From: Helichrysum umbraculigerum
Lineage: Eukaryota; Streptophyta; Magnoliopsida; Asterales; Asteraceae
DNA: 64,000 nt
NCBI GenBank assembly: GCA_949592205.1
Contig: CATIUR010000001.1
Span: forward strand, 243,090,250 to 243,154,249
Reading direction: 5' to 3'
The notes under the pieces were generated by a model. The model was not told where the DNA came from, made no database searches, and was given only the letters and a program-made list of their open reading frames with translations. The position numbers were made by a program, and so were the translations under genes. Shown here piece by piece: positions 33,890-43,059 of this stretch. The stretch's first letter is position 1. Each line of letters opens with the position of its first letter.

Positions 33890-34146
33890 TCAGCTGCAAA
33901 ATGACCAATTCTGCCACACTTGTAGCATTCACCTTTAGATTGAAATTTATCAGATGATGAAGCACCAGCGAATCTTCTTGATCTGGCGTTCCTTCTGAAA
34001 TTAGCAACCATCATGGCCATATCCTTCTCAAGCTTCTCCAATCCTTCATCATACTCATATTCTGACCCTTCTTCATTCTGACCACCTTCTTCTTCAGCTA
34101 TCAGTGACTTCGAGCTTTTCTTAGACACTTTTGACTTCTGTCTCTG
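33627..34146. repeat. 260-bp tandem duplication inside gag of element B
   Basis: Units 33627-33886 and 33887-34146 differ at only a few bases. 260 is not a multiple of three, so the duplication frameshifts gag, and both units encode the first zinc knuckle. Element A has a single copy at the equivalent place. Confidence 0.9.
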
Positions 34147-34941
34147 ATCGATTTCATCAAGCTCTGCTACAAGGGCATTGGATATCTTCTGACTTCCAAG
34201 AGTAGCACGAATATGCTCACTCTGATCAGCTTGCTTTTCAGACTGCTCCCAATTAAGCAAAATACCATAGACCTGAGTTAGATTCAGAATTGAATAATCA
34301 TTTCTCTGTCTGGTACACGTTGCAATAGTTCCCCAGATTTTCCTTGGCAGCAACTCAAGAAACTTTTCAACAACAAATCTCTGTTCCTTGCCTATACTAG
34401 CCTTCTCCATTTTGTTCATCAGTGACTGGTATCTGGTGTAAGTTGAAGACATAGATTCATTTGGTTCCATTGCGAACAGCTCATACTGGTGAGTGAGATT
34501 GACTTCCCTGCAGCGAATAATATCAGGAGTTCCAATATATATATTCCTAAGGGTATCCCACATATTTTTAGCAGTCCTACAAAGCCTAATTGATTCGAAC
34601 ACTTCATCAGGAAGTGCCATGCCTATGTAGATTTTAGCTTGTTTATCAAGTCTAACCAATCGCCTATCCTCATCAGTCCATTGTTCCTCTCTTTTAGGTA
34701 AAACCATTTCTGGTATAGCTGGAGTAGTAGCTGTTGCAATTACAGCAGGAACAATAGTAGTTGGGATATGGGGACCATTGGTTATGATATTACAAAGACG
34801 GTCATCAACTAAGTCCAAAAATATCATCATCCGGGACATCCAAGTTTCAATCCTTGAAGGATCAAAAGCTGGAGGTTTGGTTGTAGAACCATTTCCCTTT
34901 TGATAATCAGAATCAACACAGCTGTACTTTACCAATTCCAT
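33841..34941 (-). CDS. Element B gag, N-terminal part (366 residues)
   Basis: Ty1/copia-type gag: RIETWMSRMMIFLDLVDD near residue 35-52, a helical core with KNMWDTLRNIY and YTRYQSLMNKM, then the first zinc knuckle (CYKCGRIGHFAAEC) at about 339-352. The start ATG is about 35 nt downstream of the primer-binding site. The reading frame runs off after the knuckle because of the tandem duplication. Gag would package element RNA in cytoplasmic particles. Confidence 0.85.
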   Translation of the reverse strand: MELVKYSCVDSDYQKGNGSTTKPPAFDPSRIETWMSRMMIFLDLVDDRLCNIITNGPHIPTTIVPAVIATATTPAIPEMVLPKREEQWTDEDRRLVRLDKQAKIYIGMALPDEVFESIRLCRTAKNMWDTLRNIYIGTPDIIRCREVNLTHQYELFAMEPNESMSSTYTRYQSLMNKMEKASIGKEQRFVVEKFLELLPRKIWGTIATCTRQRNDYSILNLTQVYGILLNWEQSEKQADQSEHIRATLGSQKISNALVAELDEIDQRQKSKVSKKSSKSLIAEEEGGQNEEGSEYEYDEGLEKLEKDMAMMVANFRRNARSRRFAGASSSDKFQSKGECYKCGRIGHFAAECRDRSQKCLRKARSH

Positions 34942-34975
34942 AGCAGACCTGGTTAATTGAATTTAAACCAACTCT

Positions 34976-34987
34976 GCTCTGATACCA
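34976..34987 (-). promoter_or_regulatory. Primer-binding site of element B
   Basis: TGGTATCAGAGC on the minus strand, the exact complement of the initiator-tRNA-Met 3' end, two bases inside the LTR. Confidence 0.9.
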
Positions 34988-34989
34988 AT

Positions 34990-36032
34990 TGAAAGTCCCG
35001 TAATCACTATTAATTAGTGATTTGGAATCACAAAGTGTAAAGTTTAATTGTAGAAGGGGGGTTGAATACAATTTAAAAACAATTTCAGATTTTACCAAGT
35101 GTTTCAGATTGTTTTAAATTGATTATCTATAACAGAGTATGACGGTATTGAAATAACAGATTAAAGATATAACAGAATTAAAGAACGACAAGTAATAGTA
35201 GCTGAAAGTGAATTGTATTTATTAAATTCACAAAGTGTTGAATGCGGAATGGATTAACCAAAGTTAATCCAATTCAAACACTTAGCTAGATTATTACAAT
35301 GAAGAGAATTAACTACAGTGGACATACACGCTGATAGTTAACCTCGCTGAGTCTTAACATACACCTAGACAAACTAGTTCTCTGACAAACAGAAGAACGG
35401 TGCATATGACGACCAGCCTCAATAGTACAAAACACTGAACTATTTATACTAAAAGAGTTCCTAAAATATCGCCTACAAAATAGGATCTTGGATGGACACG
35501 TGTCGCTACTTGATTGGTCCTGATCTCTGATAAATCGACATTCTGCGGGTCCCAATTCTGTTACCGCAAATATCTCGTTACCTTAAAACCAATCACTTGC
35601 TGCCACGTAATCTTTCAGACATACTTCGAACTGGAACACTCTTGCTGATGTATAGATAAGTACAGTACTTGATGATAGAGAGGCTTTATTGAATAGTCAC
35701 TGAAGATGCAGTAATCCTCCTCACTCACTGCGAGCTAACATGCTCTTGTAGAATGAATTGAACAACAGATCTTCAGTGACTAGCTGTTATTCTGGCAGTG
35801 ACTTTTGCCTTTATTGATTTGAAGAAGTAATACTCTCGCTGACGTAGATCAGCGACACACCAAGTTGAGCATTAAATCTTCCTCAGAATATCGAACAGAA
35901 TGAATGACGATCAGCGAAACCTATCATTAGCAACAGCAGCTTCAATACAATCCATTTCTTCATTGAGAAGTGTACAGTTGAGTTGGTCAGCGACCAGTGA
36001 CTTCATCGTGGTCAGCGACCAGTGACTCAACA
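34990..36032 (-). repeat. 5' LTR of element B
   Basis: 1043 bp, the same length as its partner. It drives minus-strand transcription. Its left edge abuts the primer-binding site. Confidence 0.9.
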
Positions 36033-36037
36033 GTTTT

Positions 36038-36407
36038 GCACTTTGGTTTTCTCAAAAGATCAGATATTATTGAACTATAAAATAAGTGATAAATTACAAT
36101 GAACCTAATCAGTTACAAAATTTGCTACGCATTTTTACATATTTCTTCTTGCTTCACAATACCAAGCTCATCAGCTAGCTCGTATTTGTGCGTTGATGGA
36201 AGGTATCTGAACTCCCTGGCTATGACTTCTTCAAGGATAGCTTTTCTCATAGGTGATTTCTTGTCAAGTATACTAGCAAATCTGATCAAATGAACAAGTT
36301 ACTCATGATCAATTTTCTCCAATTCAGCTTCCCTCTGAAATCTTAGAACACCATTGAGATCTTTATAAACTATGCCTTTTTCTCCTTCAGTGATTTCAAT
36401 TCCTTCC
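36038..36407 (-). pseudogene. Element A accessory ORF, C-terminal end
   Basis: On the minus strand it continues the reading frame cut by gypsy F: a segment with EGEKGIVYKDLNG and KIDHE, homologous to the C-terminus of the 914-residue ORF of copy B. A TAA at the KIDHE*LVHLIR position shortens it. Joined in thought with 47090-49502, it completes the A copy of the accessory ORF. Confidence 0.8.
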
Positions 36408-38972
36408 TGTAACACCTGCTCAATTAGGATAATTAATTATGCCTAATTAATTGTAACTAGTTGTAATTAGTATGTGATAGGACTAATTGCAGACTCTATT
36501 TGTATATATATAAGGTGATTTATATATATATGAGTGTACTTACGTGATTTGGATTAATCGTACGAATTAACCGGACGGAGTCCGACACAGTTACTTGGAC
36601 GTTGGTGACAGAAACTTACCTAAATAATGAGAACGTATTTTATTATATAAAATACACAGCGAACAAACGTTATTTATAATATCGCGACGACATTTTAAAT
36701 AATTTAACGAATACGTATTAAACGCGAGTTAAGAATTTTAATACTTCGACAAATGTTTTTATAATTAATTTCAAGGTATTTCATTAAAATATTCCCGTTA
36801 CCTTTTAAAAATATAACTGCTTGATTTAACGTTTAAACGACGGAGGAAACGAACACCGCACGGAGCGCGGAGGCGCGGACTGAAAATGGGAGGCTTAACC
36901 TCCCATCTCCTTTTCTTTTCTTTTCATTTTCTCATTTCTTTCTCTTTCTTTCTCTCTTTTCTCTCTAATTTAAAAACACCACCAATACCATAAATCGCAA
37001 AATAACAACACGAAACGACACCGGATCACACCACTCCTTTGGAATAAAAGAACCACGGCATCCCGATCTACCTTTCCATCTTTTCGGATTTTCGATCCGA
37101 CATTTTGTAAGTTTCCGACAAAATCCTGACATCTCTCGTTTTTGATCATTTTTACTAGTTTATGGTTTAAATAGGCTTATTATGTCCATTTTTGGGTTGG
37201 GTAAAAGATTTGGACCGAACGGAAACCGAAAAACTCGTTTTCGACACATTTTCCGGCCAACAGACCGCTACGTCGCAGTTGGCCCAGAATTTATGCGACG
37301 TCAGCTTCAACGTCGCAAAACCCCTCGTGACGTCGCATGGTGCGACGTCAGTCACAACGTCGCATTAAATTGCGACGTCGCATATAGCGACGCAGCCTAT
37401 TACGTCGCATATAGCGACGCAGCCTATTACGTCGCATTAGCGACGCAGCACCCTACGTCGCATTAAATTGCGAAACGTCGCCTTTAGCGACGTCATGCTC
37501 AACGTCGCAACCCTACTTGCAACGTCGCATGCGACGTCGCACAAACCAGAACCTTGAAAACTCAGATTTTTACTAAGTGTCGGAACCAAGATTTTAACAC
37601 CTGATTTTTACCCAAATTCGGATCCAGATGCGTTTTTCGTCAAAGCAATATAGTAGAAATAAAAATTTTCCAAGCTGACCTGGCAGCTCGACCCCAGCCA
37701 GGGGCTCTGCCCCTTGGACCCCGCCAGGGGCTGCCGCCCCTTGGACCCCGCTACCAGGGGCGCTGCCCCCGGACCCCCATCATTAAATGTTGTAAATACT
37801 TTTCACACTAAGTGTTGAACACTTACAAATAACGAAACCTGATTCAACGATACATATAATGATAACACTTTGAATCATTATTACAAACCGTCACCAACGG
37901 GCCATATTTGTTTTCAAACTACAAACGGATTACTAAACAAACACTTGGACATAATGAGTTGTGTAGACAACTAGCCTGGATGGTCTTGCGAGACATCTAC
38001 TTACTTAACTTTATATGTTTAGGCATTTGAAGGTTACGGGTTCGGAGAACCTACGGTTGATATTACTTACTCGTTTATTGATATAAACGTAATTGCAAAG
38101 ACTCAGGTGAGTCTTACGGCCCCACTTTTACTGTTTTATCTTATTGGGGGAGATACATGCTACTACTTTTCCTTGAATACAAGTACTAAACTGTTTACTA
38201 TACCAAACGGAATTGCATGAGTTTACTTACAAACAGAAGTCTCTCCATCATATATCGTTAGTTATGGACTTAAGCGCGAACACTAGTTAATGGATCCATT
38301 AGGGAAATGACCCTCCCCACCCGGGGCAGTAGCGCTGCCACGTACTGATTTACACGTAGAAACGGGTGACTACTTATTCGTTACTGATGCTTGCTCAATT
38401 ACGAGCATGTCACGGGAGCAAACATATTACTTACGGGTTAAGCTTCGATTATGAGCCTCATGGCAACGGTATAAACTTACTTACTTACATTTGCTGGATT
38501 GCAAATACTGGTTTTACGATTTCTGGATTGAAATTGCTGATTTTACGCCTACGGGCATTTCTGATGAAATCTTGTGTTCAAAGCTGATATCACTTACAAA
38601 CCTGTGAGATTCAACAACCTTTTGGTTGACACTTTTTAGCATGTTTTCTCAGGTACACGGATGGAGTAGGATTACTCCAGGATTTTAGCTAGAGTCGCAT
38701 GATTTCAACACAACTGCATTAACGGAGATTCTTAGCATTATCTTTTGTATATTTTGATTATGTAATAGAATCTCCCGCTACACGCGCGGACTCTAGGGAA
38801 ACTACATTTTTGTATACGAAAACACTAAGTTTTCAAACAATATATCTATGGAATGTAACTAATTTACAAACTTTGCATATAGATGTCGTTTACTTATCTT
38901 TGTGCTGTGATATTTGATTAGTAACACCCCAAACTATGCTTCCGCAAAACATTGAATTTCGGGGGTGTTACA
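36408..38972 (+). repeat. 5' LTR of element F
   Basis: TGTAACACCTGCT ... GGGGGTGTTACA. It contains the dense ACGTCGC array at 37269-37541 and GC-rich CCAGGGGC/GCCCCTTGGACCCC repeats at about 37690-37770. Short ORFs in these segments are unlikely to be genes. Confidence 0.95.
37269..37541. repeat. Array of ACGTCGC / GCGACGT motifs in the F LTR
   Basis: I count about 12 ACGTCGC and 8 GCGACG occurrences in 273 bp, several fused as the palindrome GCGACGTCGC. The same array stands at 45381-45653 in the other LTR. It is an island of CpG in an AT-rich LTR, and its GACGTC/ACGT cores are known plant bZIP binding cores. Confidence 0.9.
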
Positions 38973-38974
38973 GA

Positions 38975-38988
38975 TTGGTATCTGAGCC
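38975..38988 (+). promoter_or_regulatory. Primer-binding site of element F
   Basis: TTGGTATCTGAGCC, two bases after the LTR, complementary to initiator tRNA-Met with one mismatch. Confidence 0.85.
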
Positions 38989-39292
38989 TAAGGTTATAGT
39001 GAACTAGGTTGCATTTAGTGGGCCTAGACTATGACCATTAGGCAGTATTTCCTTACTAGGCATGATTGGTTCAGGAATTTCATCATACGACTTTAATTTA
39101 ACATAGCCTGATCAACTATGTACAATTAAGGAAATATGATGTGAGGTCTGAAATGGTTATGTTGAACAGGAATGCGTTAGTTGACTCTGACCACGAGAGA
39201 ACCAGACCATTACTTGATACGTGCTAGACACTAGGCTGGATATTATATACTTATATATATTAGCCTCGTCTTACTTACACTCTGCCTCAGGA

Positions 39293-39805
39293 ATGGCAAA
39301 CACATCACCCAATTCATCACGCTCTCATCCGCAAGGATCTCGAAACCCGCGAATAGCCAGGAGGATCACTAGGTCACCTCGAAGCAACCCCTATCCTGGT
39401 CATAACTCTCAGGACTCGGCACATCTCACGGTGCCAGTGTTGGCTACCCAACTCCGCCGTCAGGAGCAAAGGCTCGAAAGTCTTGAACGGGAACAACACC
39501 GAATGACCTACTTGCTTCGCCAAGCACTTGATCACATATCCCAACTCCAGCGAGAACAAGAGGATACCAACCTCTCTTTAAGCATAATTCAGGATTCAAT
39601 GACCGCCGAATTAGGTGCGGATGAACTTGTAAGAAACCGACTAGAGGAATGTGAACAGCTTTCACATGAGACTGAGAATCACTCTCGAACACTAGCACAA
39701 CGACTGGCCTTGGTGGAAGACAACGCCAGGCAAACCAACAGACTAGCAGAAACCGTGGACCGCCTTGTCACGCTGATGGAGCAAATTAATCTACAGGAAG
39801 ACTAG
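39293..39805 (+). CDS. Element F leader ORF: coiled-coil protein of unknown role
   Basis: It lies between the primer-binding site and gag. From MANTSPNSSRSH it encodes 170 residues: a Ser/Arg/Pro-rich basic N-terminus (about 1-45), then a long coiled coil (about 55-165, e.g. QLRRQEQRLESLEREQHRM and later heptads). It has no zinc knuckle and no membrane segment. An in-frame ATG 24 codons upstream (39221) would add a hydrophobic stretch, but the downstream ATG looks the better start. An extra ORF before gag is not part of the standard chromovirus layout. It is open over its whole length although pol is broken. Confidence 0.65.
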   Translation: MANTSPNSSRSHPQGSRNPRIARRITRSPRSNPYPGHNSQDSAHLTVPVLATQLRRQEQRLESLEREQHRMTYLLRQALDHISQLQREQEDTNLSLSIIQDSMTAELGADELVRNRLEECEQLSHETENHSRTLAQRLALVEDNARQTNRLAETVDRLVTLMEQINLQED

Positions 39806-39996
39806 TGTAGTCTTTGTCTTGTAATCTATCTCGTAATCTTTTGACTATCTAGCACTACTCTATAAACTAGTCGGATGTAACAATTCCCGACACCTTTTGT
39901 AATATCTCTGTAGGATGTAACCTTTGAACTCGCATTATCCATCAAATATTTCTTGTTATTTCAACTCATATAAATTGTCATTTTCCATATGATGTT

Positions 39997-42900
39997 ATGT
40001 ATTACTGCTTTTATACATGTACATCTGTGACAATTACAAGTTCCTACAAAATCTCATGTATTTTCATTTCTTTTATTGAAGAATCATGCCGCCAAAGACA
40101 AGACCATACACACCAGATTACCTCCCTTATAACCCAGGCTGTTACTGAAGCCTTGGCTCGGAATACTCCACCAAATTCCACGAGGAACAGCGATGCCGCT
40201 GAAACCCCTGCTGCTAAACCTTGTTCTTACAAGGACTTCCAGAACTGCAAACCCCTAAACTTTGCAGGTACTGAGGGAGCTATCGGTCTAGTACGCTGGA
40301 TCGAGAAAGTTGAATCTGTATTTCTGATCTGCAACTGTGCGGAGGGAGACAAAGTTAAGTTCTCCGTTAGTACTTTTACTGACACCGCACTCACCTGGTG
40401 GAACACATATGCCCAGACTGTGGGTGTTGCTAATGCTTACAAACTCCCGTGGGAGGAGTTGAAGAAGATGTTGAGGGGCGAGTATTGCCCCAGGGATGAA
40501 TTGAAACAACTAGAAGTGGAATTCTGGAACCACAAGATGCAGGGTGATGACATCACCGGATACACAAACCGTTTCCACCAACTGGCACTTCTGTGCCCAA
40601 CCATGGTCGATCCTGAGTACAAGAGGATCGAGAAATTTGTTGATGGTCTTCCTGAGAGACTCCAAGACCTGGTAACTTCTTCCAAACCGGGTACTATTCA
40701 GAGCGCCATCCGTATGGCCCATGAACTAACGGCAAATTCTGTCCGCCGTGGCACAACTTCAACCCCATCTGCAAACAACAAACGCAAGTGGGAAGGGAAC
40801 CCCAACTCATCCAACCAAACCTCCAACAAAAAGCCTGAGTACATTAAGGCTTATTCATCTGGAACTTCGGAGAAGAAAGGGTACAGCGGGAGCAGACCCT
40901 ACTGTCCCAAATGCAACCGCCACCATGACGGTTCTTGCCCTTGCTCCAACTGCAAGCGGTTCGGGCATCTAGCCAAGGATTGTCGAACCAACATTCCTAC
41001 CCCCAACACTAATGCACCAAAGGCCTGCTTTGGGTGCGGAAATACAGGGCATTTCAAGAAAGATTGCCCAAAGCTGAAAAACAACAATAACCCTGCTCGC
41101 GGTAGAGCATTCGTTATCAAGGCTGGGGAAGCCAGACAAGACCCGAACGTCGTGACGGGTACGTTCCTTCTCAACGACCTTACTGCTTCTGTGTTATTTG
41201 ATACCGGTGCCGATAGAAGCTTCATTTCTGAGAAATTTAGCCCTTTACTTGATATAACTCCCACTGCCTTAGATACTAAATACATTGTTGAATTAGCTAA
41301 CGGCAAACTGATTAAGACTGATAGTATCATACACAACTGTACACTTAACCTCACGAACGAAATGTTTCCCATTGATTTAATCCCTGTCGAGATCGGCAGC
41401 TTCGATATTATTGTCGGTATGGATTGGTTGTCCAAGCACCGAGCTGAAATCATCTGTCATGACAAACTCGTTCGCATACCTCTTGTCTCCGGTGGAACCT
41501 TAGTCCTACAAGGGGAGACCGGCAGACGGAATCTGAATATTGTCTCCTGTCTGAAAACTAGAAAATATCTACGAAAAGGGTATCAAGCCATCCTCGCACA
41601 TGTAACGGAGAAGAAGTCGGAGGAGAAGCGACTTGAGGATGTTCCGATCGTGCGGGATTTCCCAGAAGTCTTTCCTGAAGACTTACCCGGACTTCCGCCA
41701 CCTAGACAAGTTGAATTTCAAATCGAACTTGTGCCCGGAGCTGCACCCGTGGCACGAGCCCCTTACCGTTTAGCACCATCCGAAATGCAGGAGTTGTCTA
41801 ACCAACTACAGGAACTCCTGGACAGAGGATTCATTCGACCAAGTTCCTCGCCTTGGGGAGCTCCAGTCTTATTCCAGAAAAAGAAAGATGGATCTTTCCG
41901 CATGTGTATCGACTACCGAGAGCTGAATAAGCTAACCATAAAGAATCGGTACCCACTTCCTAGAATCGATGACCTATTTGACCAACTCCAGGGATCGAGT
42001 GTTTACTCAAAGATTGATCTACGGTCGGGTTATCATCAACTCCGAGTCCGTGACAATGATATCCCAAAGACAGCTTTCCGAACTCGTTATGGGCATTACG
42101 AATTCCAAGTGATGCCATTCGGTTTAACCAACGCACCGGCCGTATTCATGGACCTTATGAATCGGGTGTGCAAACCATATCTTGACAAATTCGTCATTGT
42201 GTTCGTCGACGATATTCTGATTTACTCTCGCAACGAGCAGGAACATGCTCAACATCTGAAAACCATTCTAAGACTTCTTAAACACGAAGAGTTATATGCC
42301 AAATTCTCTAAGTGTGAGTTCTGGATTCGAACTGTTCAATTCCTAGGGCACGTGATTGACAGCCAAGGAATTCATGTTGATCCCGCCAAGATTGAAGCAA
42401 TCAAGGGCTGGGAGTCACCGACCACTCCAACCGAAGTGAGACAATTCTTAGGTCTTGCTGGTTATTACCGCCGATTCATCGAAAACTTTTCAAGAATAGC
42501 TGTTCCCCTAACCACACTGACTCAGAAAGATAAGAAAGATTGGACGGATAAACAGGAGTCAGCCTTCCAGCTATTGAAAAACAAACTTTGCAGTGCACCA
42601 ATCTTGTCCTTACCCGAGGGCACCGACGATTTCGTAGTTTACTGCGACGCCTCACACCAAGGACTTGGTTGTGTGTTAATGCAACGGGAAAAAGTCATTG
42701 CCTATGCCTCACGACAACTAAAAATTCACGAGAAAAGCTATACGACCCACGACCTCGAGTTAGGTGCTGTGGTCTTCGCATTGAAAATATGGAGACATTA
42801 CCTCTACGGTACGAAAAGCACCATCTTTACCGATCACAAAAGTCTCCAACACATATTCGATCAAAAAGATCTAAACATGAGGCAACGTCGCTGGGTCGAG

Positions 42901-43059
42901 TTACTTAGTGATTATGACTGCGAGATCAAATACCATCCGGGCAAGGCTAACGTAGTTGCCGATGCCTTAAGCCGAAAAGAACGAGTGAAACCCCTTCGAG
43001 TCCGAGCACTTTCTATGACAATTCGTAACGAGCTCCCTGCTCAAATCCTTACCGCTTAA
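39997..43059 (+). CDS. Element F gag-protease-reverse transcriptase-RNase H (broken polyprotein)
   Basis: Gag capsid-like part at about residues 75-250. Zinc knuckle CFGCGNTGHFKKDC near residue 345, with a Cys-rich CSNCKRFGHLAKDC just before it. Aspartic protease LFDTGADRSFIS near 400. Reverse transcriptase from about 585 with FRMCIDYRELN, MPFGLTNAPAVF and the catalytic FVDDILIYS near 735. RNase H with YCDASHQGLG near 880 and HPGKANVVADALSR near 980. The likely natural start ATG at 40086 (MPPKTR) is in another frame, so a small indel probably exists near the gag start. The frame ends at a TAA (43057-43059) inside the RNase H-integrase linker, where a CAA codon would be expected. Confidence 0.9.
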   Translation: MYYCFYTCTSVTITSSYKISCIFISFIEESCRQRQDHTHQITSLITQAVTEALARNTPPNSTRNSDAAETPAAKPCSYKDFQNCKPLNFAGTEGAIGLVRWIEKVESVFLICNCAEGDKVKFSVSTFTDTALTWWNTYAQTVGVANAYKLPWEELKKMLRGEYCPRDELKQLEVEFWNHKMQGDDITGYTNRFHQLALLCPTMVDPEYKRIEKFVDGLPERLQDLVTSSKPGTIQSAIRMAHELTANSVRRGTTSTPSANNKRKWEGNPNSSNQTSNKKPEYIKAYSSGTSEKKGYSGSRPYCPKCNRHHDGSCPCSNCKRFGHLAKDCRTNIPTPNTNAPKACFGCGNTGHFKKDCPKLKNNNNPARGRAFVIKAGEARQDPNVVTGTFLLNDLTASVLFDTGADRSFISEKFSPLLDITPTALDTKYIVELANGKLIKTDSIIHNCTLNLTNEMFPIDLIPVEIGSFDIIVGMDWLSKHRAEIICHDKLVRIPLVSGGTLVLQGETGRRNLNIVSCLKTRKYLRKGYQAILAHVTEKKSEEKRLEDVPIVRDFPEVFPEDLPGLPPPRQVEFQIELVPGAAPVARAPYRLAPSEMQELSNQLQELLDRGFIRPSSSPWGAPVLFQKKKDGSFRMCIDYRELNKLTIKNRYPLPRIDDLFDQLQGSSVYSKIDLRSGYHQLRVRDNDIPKTAFRTRYGHYEFQVMPFGLTNAPAVFMDLMNRVCKPYLDKFVIVFVDDILIYSRNEQEHAQHLKTILRLLKHEELYAKFSKCEFWIRTVQFLGHVIDSQGIHVDPAKIEAIKGWESPTTPTEVRQFLGLAGYYRRFIENFSRIAVPLTTLTQKDKKDWTDKQESAFQLLKNKLCSAPILSLPEGTDDFVVYCDASHQGLGCVLMQREKVIAYASRQLKIHEKSYTTHDLELGAVVFALKIWRHYLYGTKSTIFTDHKSLQHIFDQKDLNMRQRRWVELLSDYDCEIKYHPGKANVVADALSRKERVKPLRVRALSMTIRNELPAQILTA

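Larger units (their letters stand above)
25875..36032 (-). mobile_element. Element B: complete copy of the pol-less Sirevirus-like family
   Basis: 10,158 bp, with two 1043-bp LTRs (25875-26917, 34990-36032) differing at about 8 positions. The flanks repeat GTTTT (25870-25874, 36033-36037), and element A reads uninterrupted across that point when B is removed, as B's own homologous sequence near 27060 shows. Order on the minus strand: LTR, primer site, gag with two zinc knuckles, noncoding spacer, accessory coding region, polypurine tract, LTR. No protease, integrase, reverse transcriptase or RNase H motif is present. It would need enzymes from another element to move. Confidence 0.9.

Noticed and set aside
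37182..37466. 94-codon frame, duplicated at 45294-45578
   Set aside because: It falls in the CG-rich repeat array of the F LTR, so the duplicate is just the other LTR. Repeat-driven translation, no sign of a gene.
37269..37541. CRISPR-like appearance of repeated ACGTCGC units
   Set aside because: Units are 6-8 bp, irregularly spaced and in both orientations in a plant LTR; there are no spacers and no cas genes.
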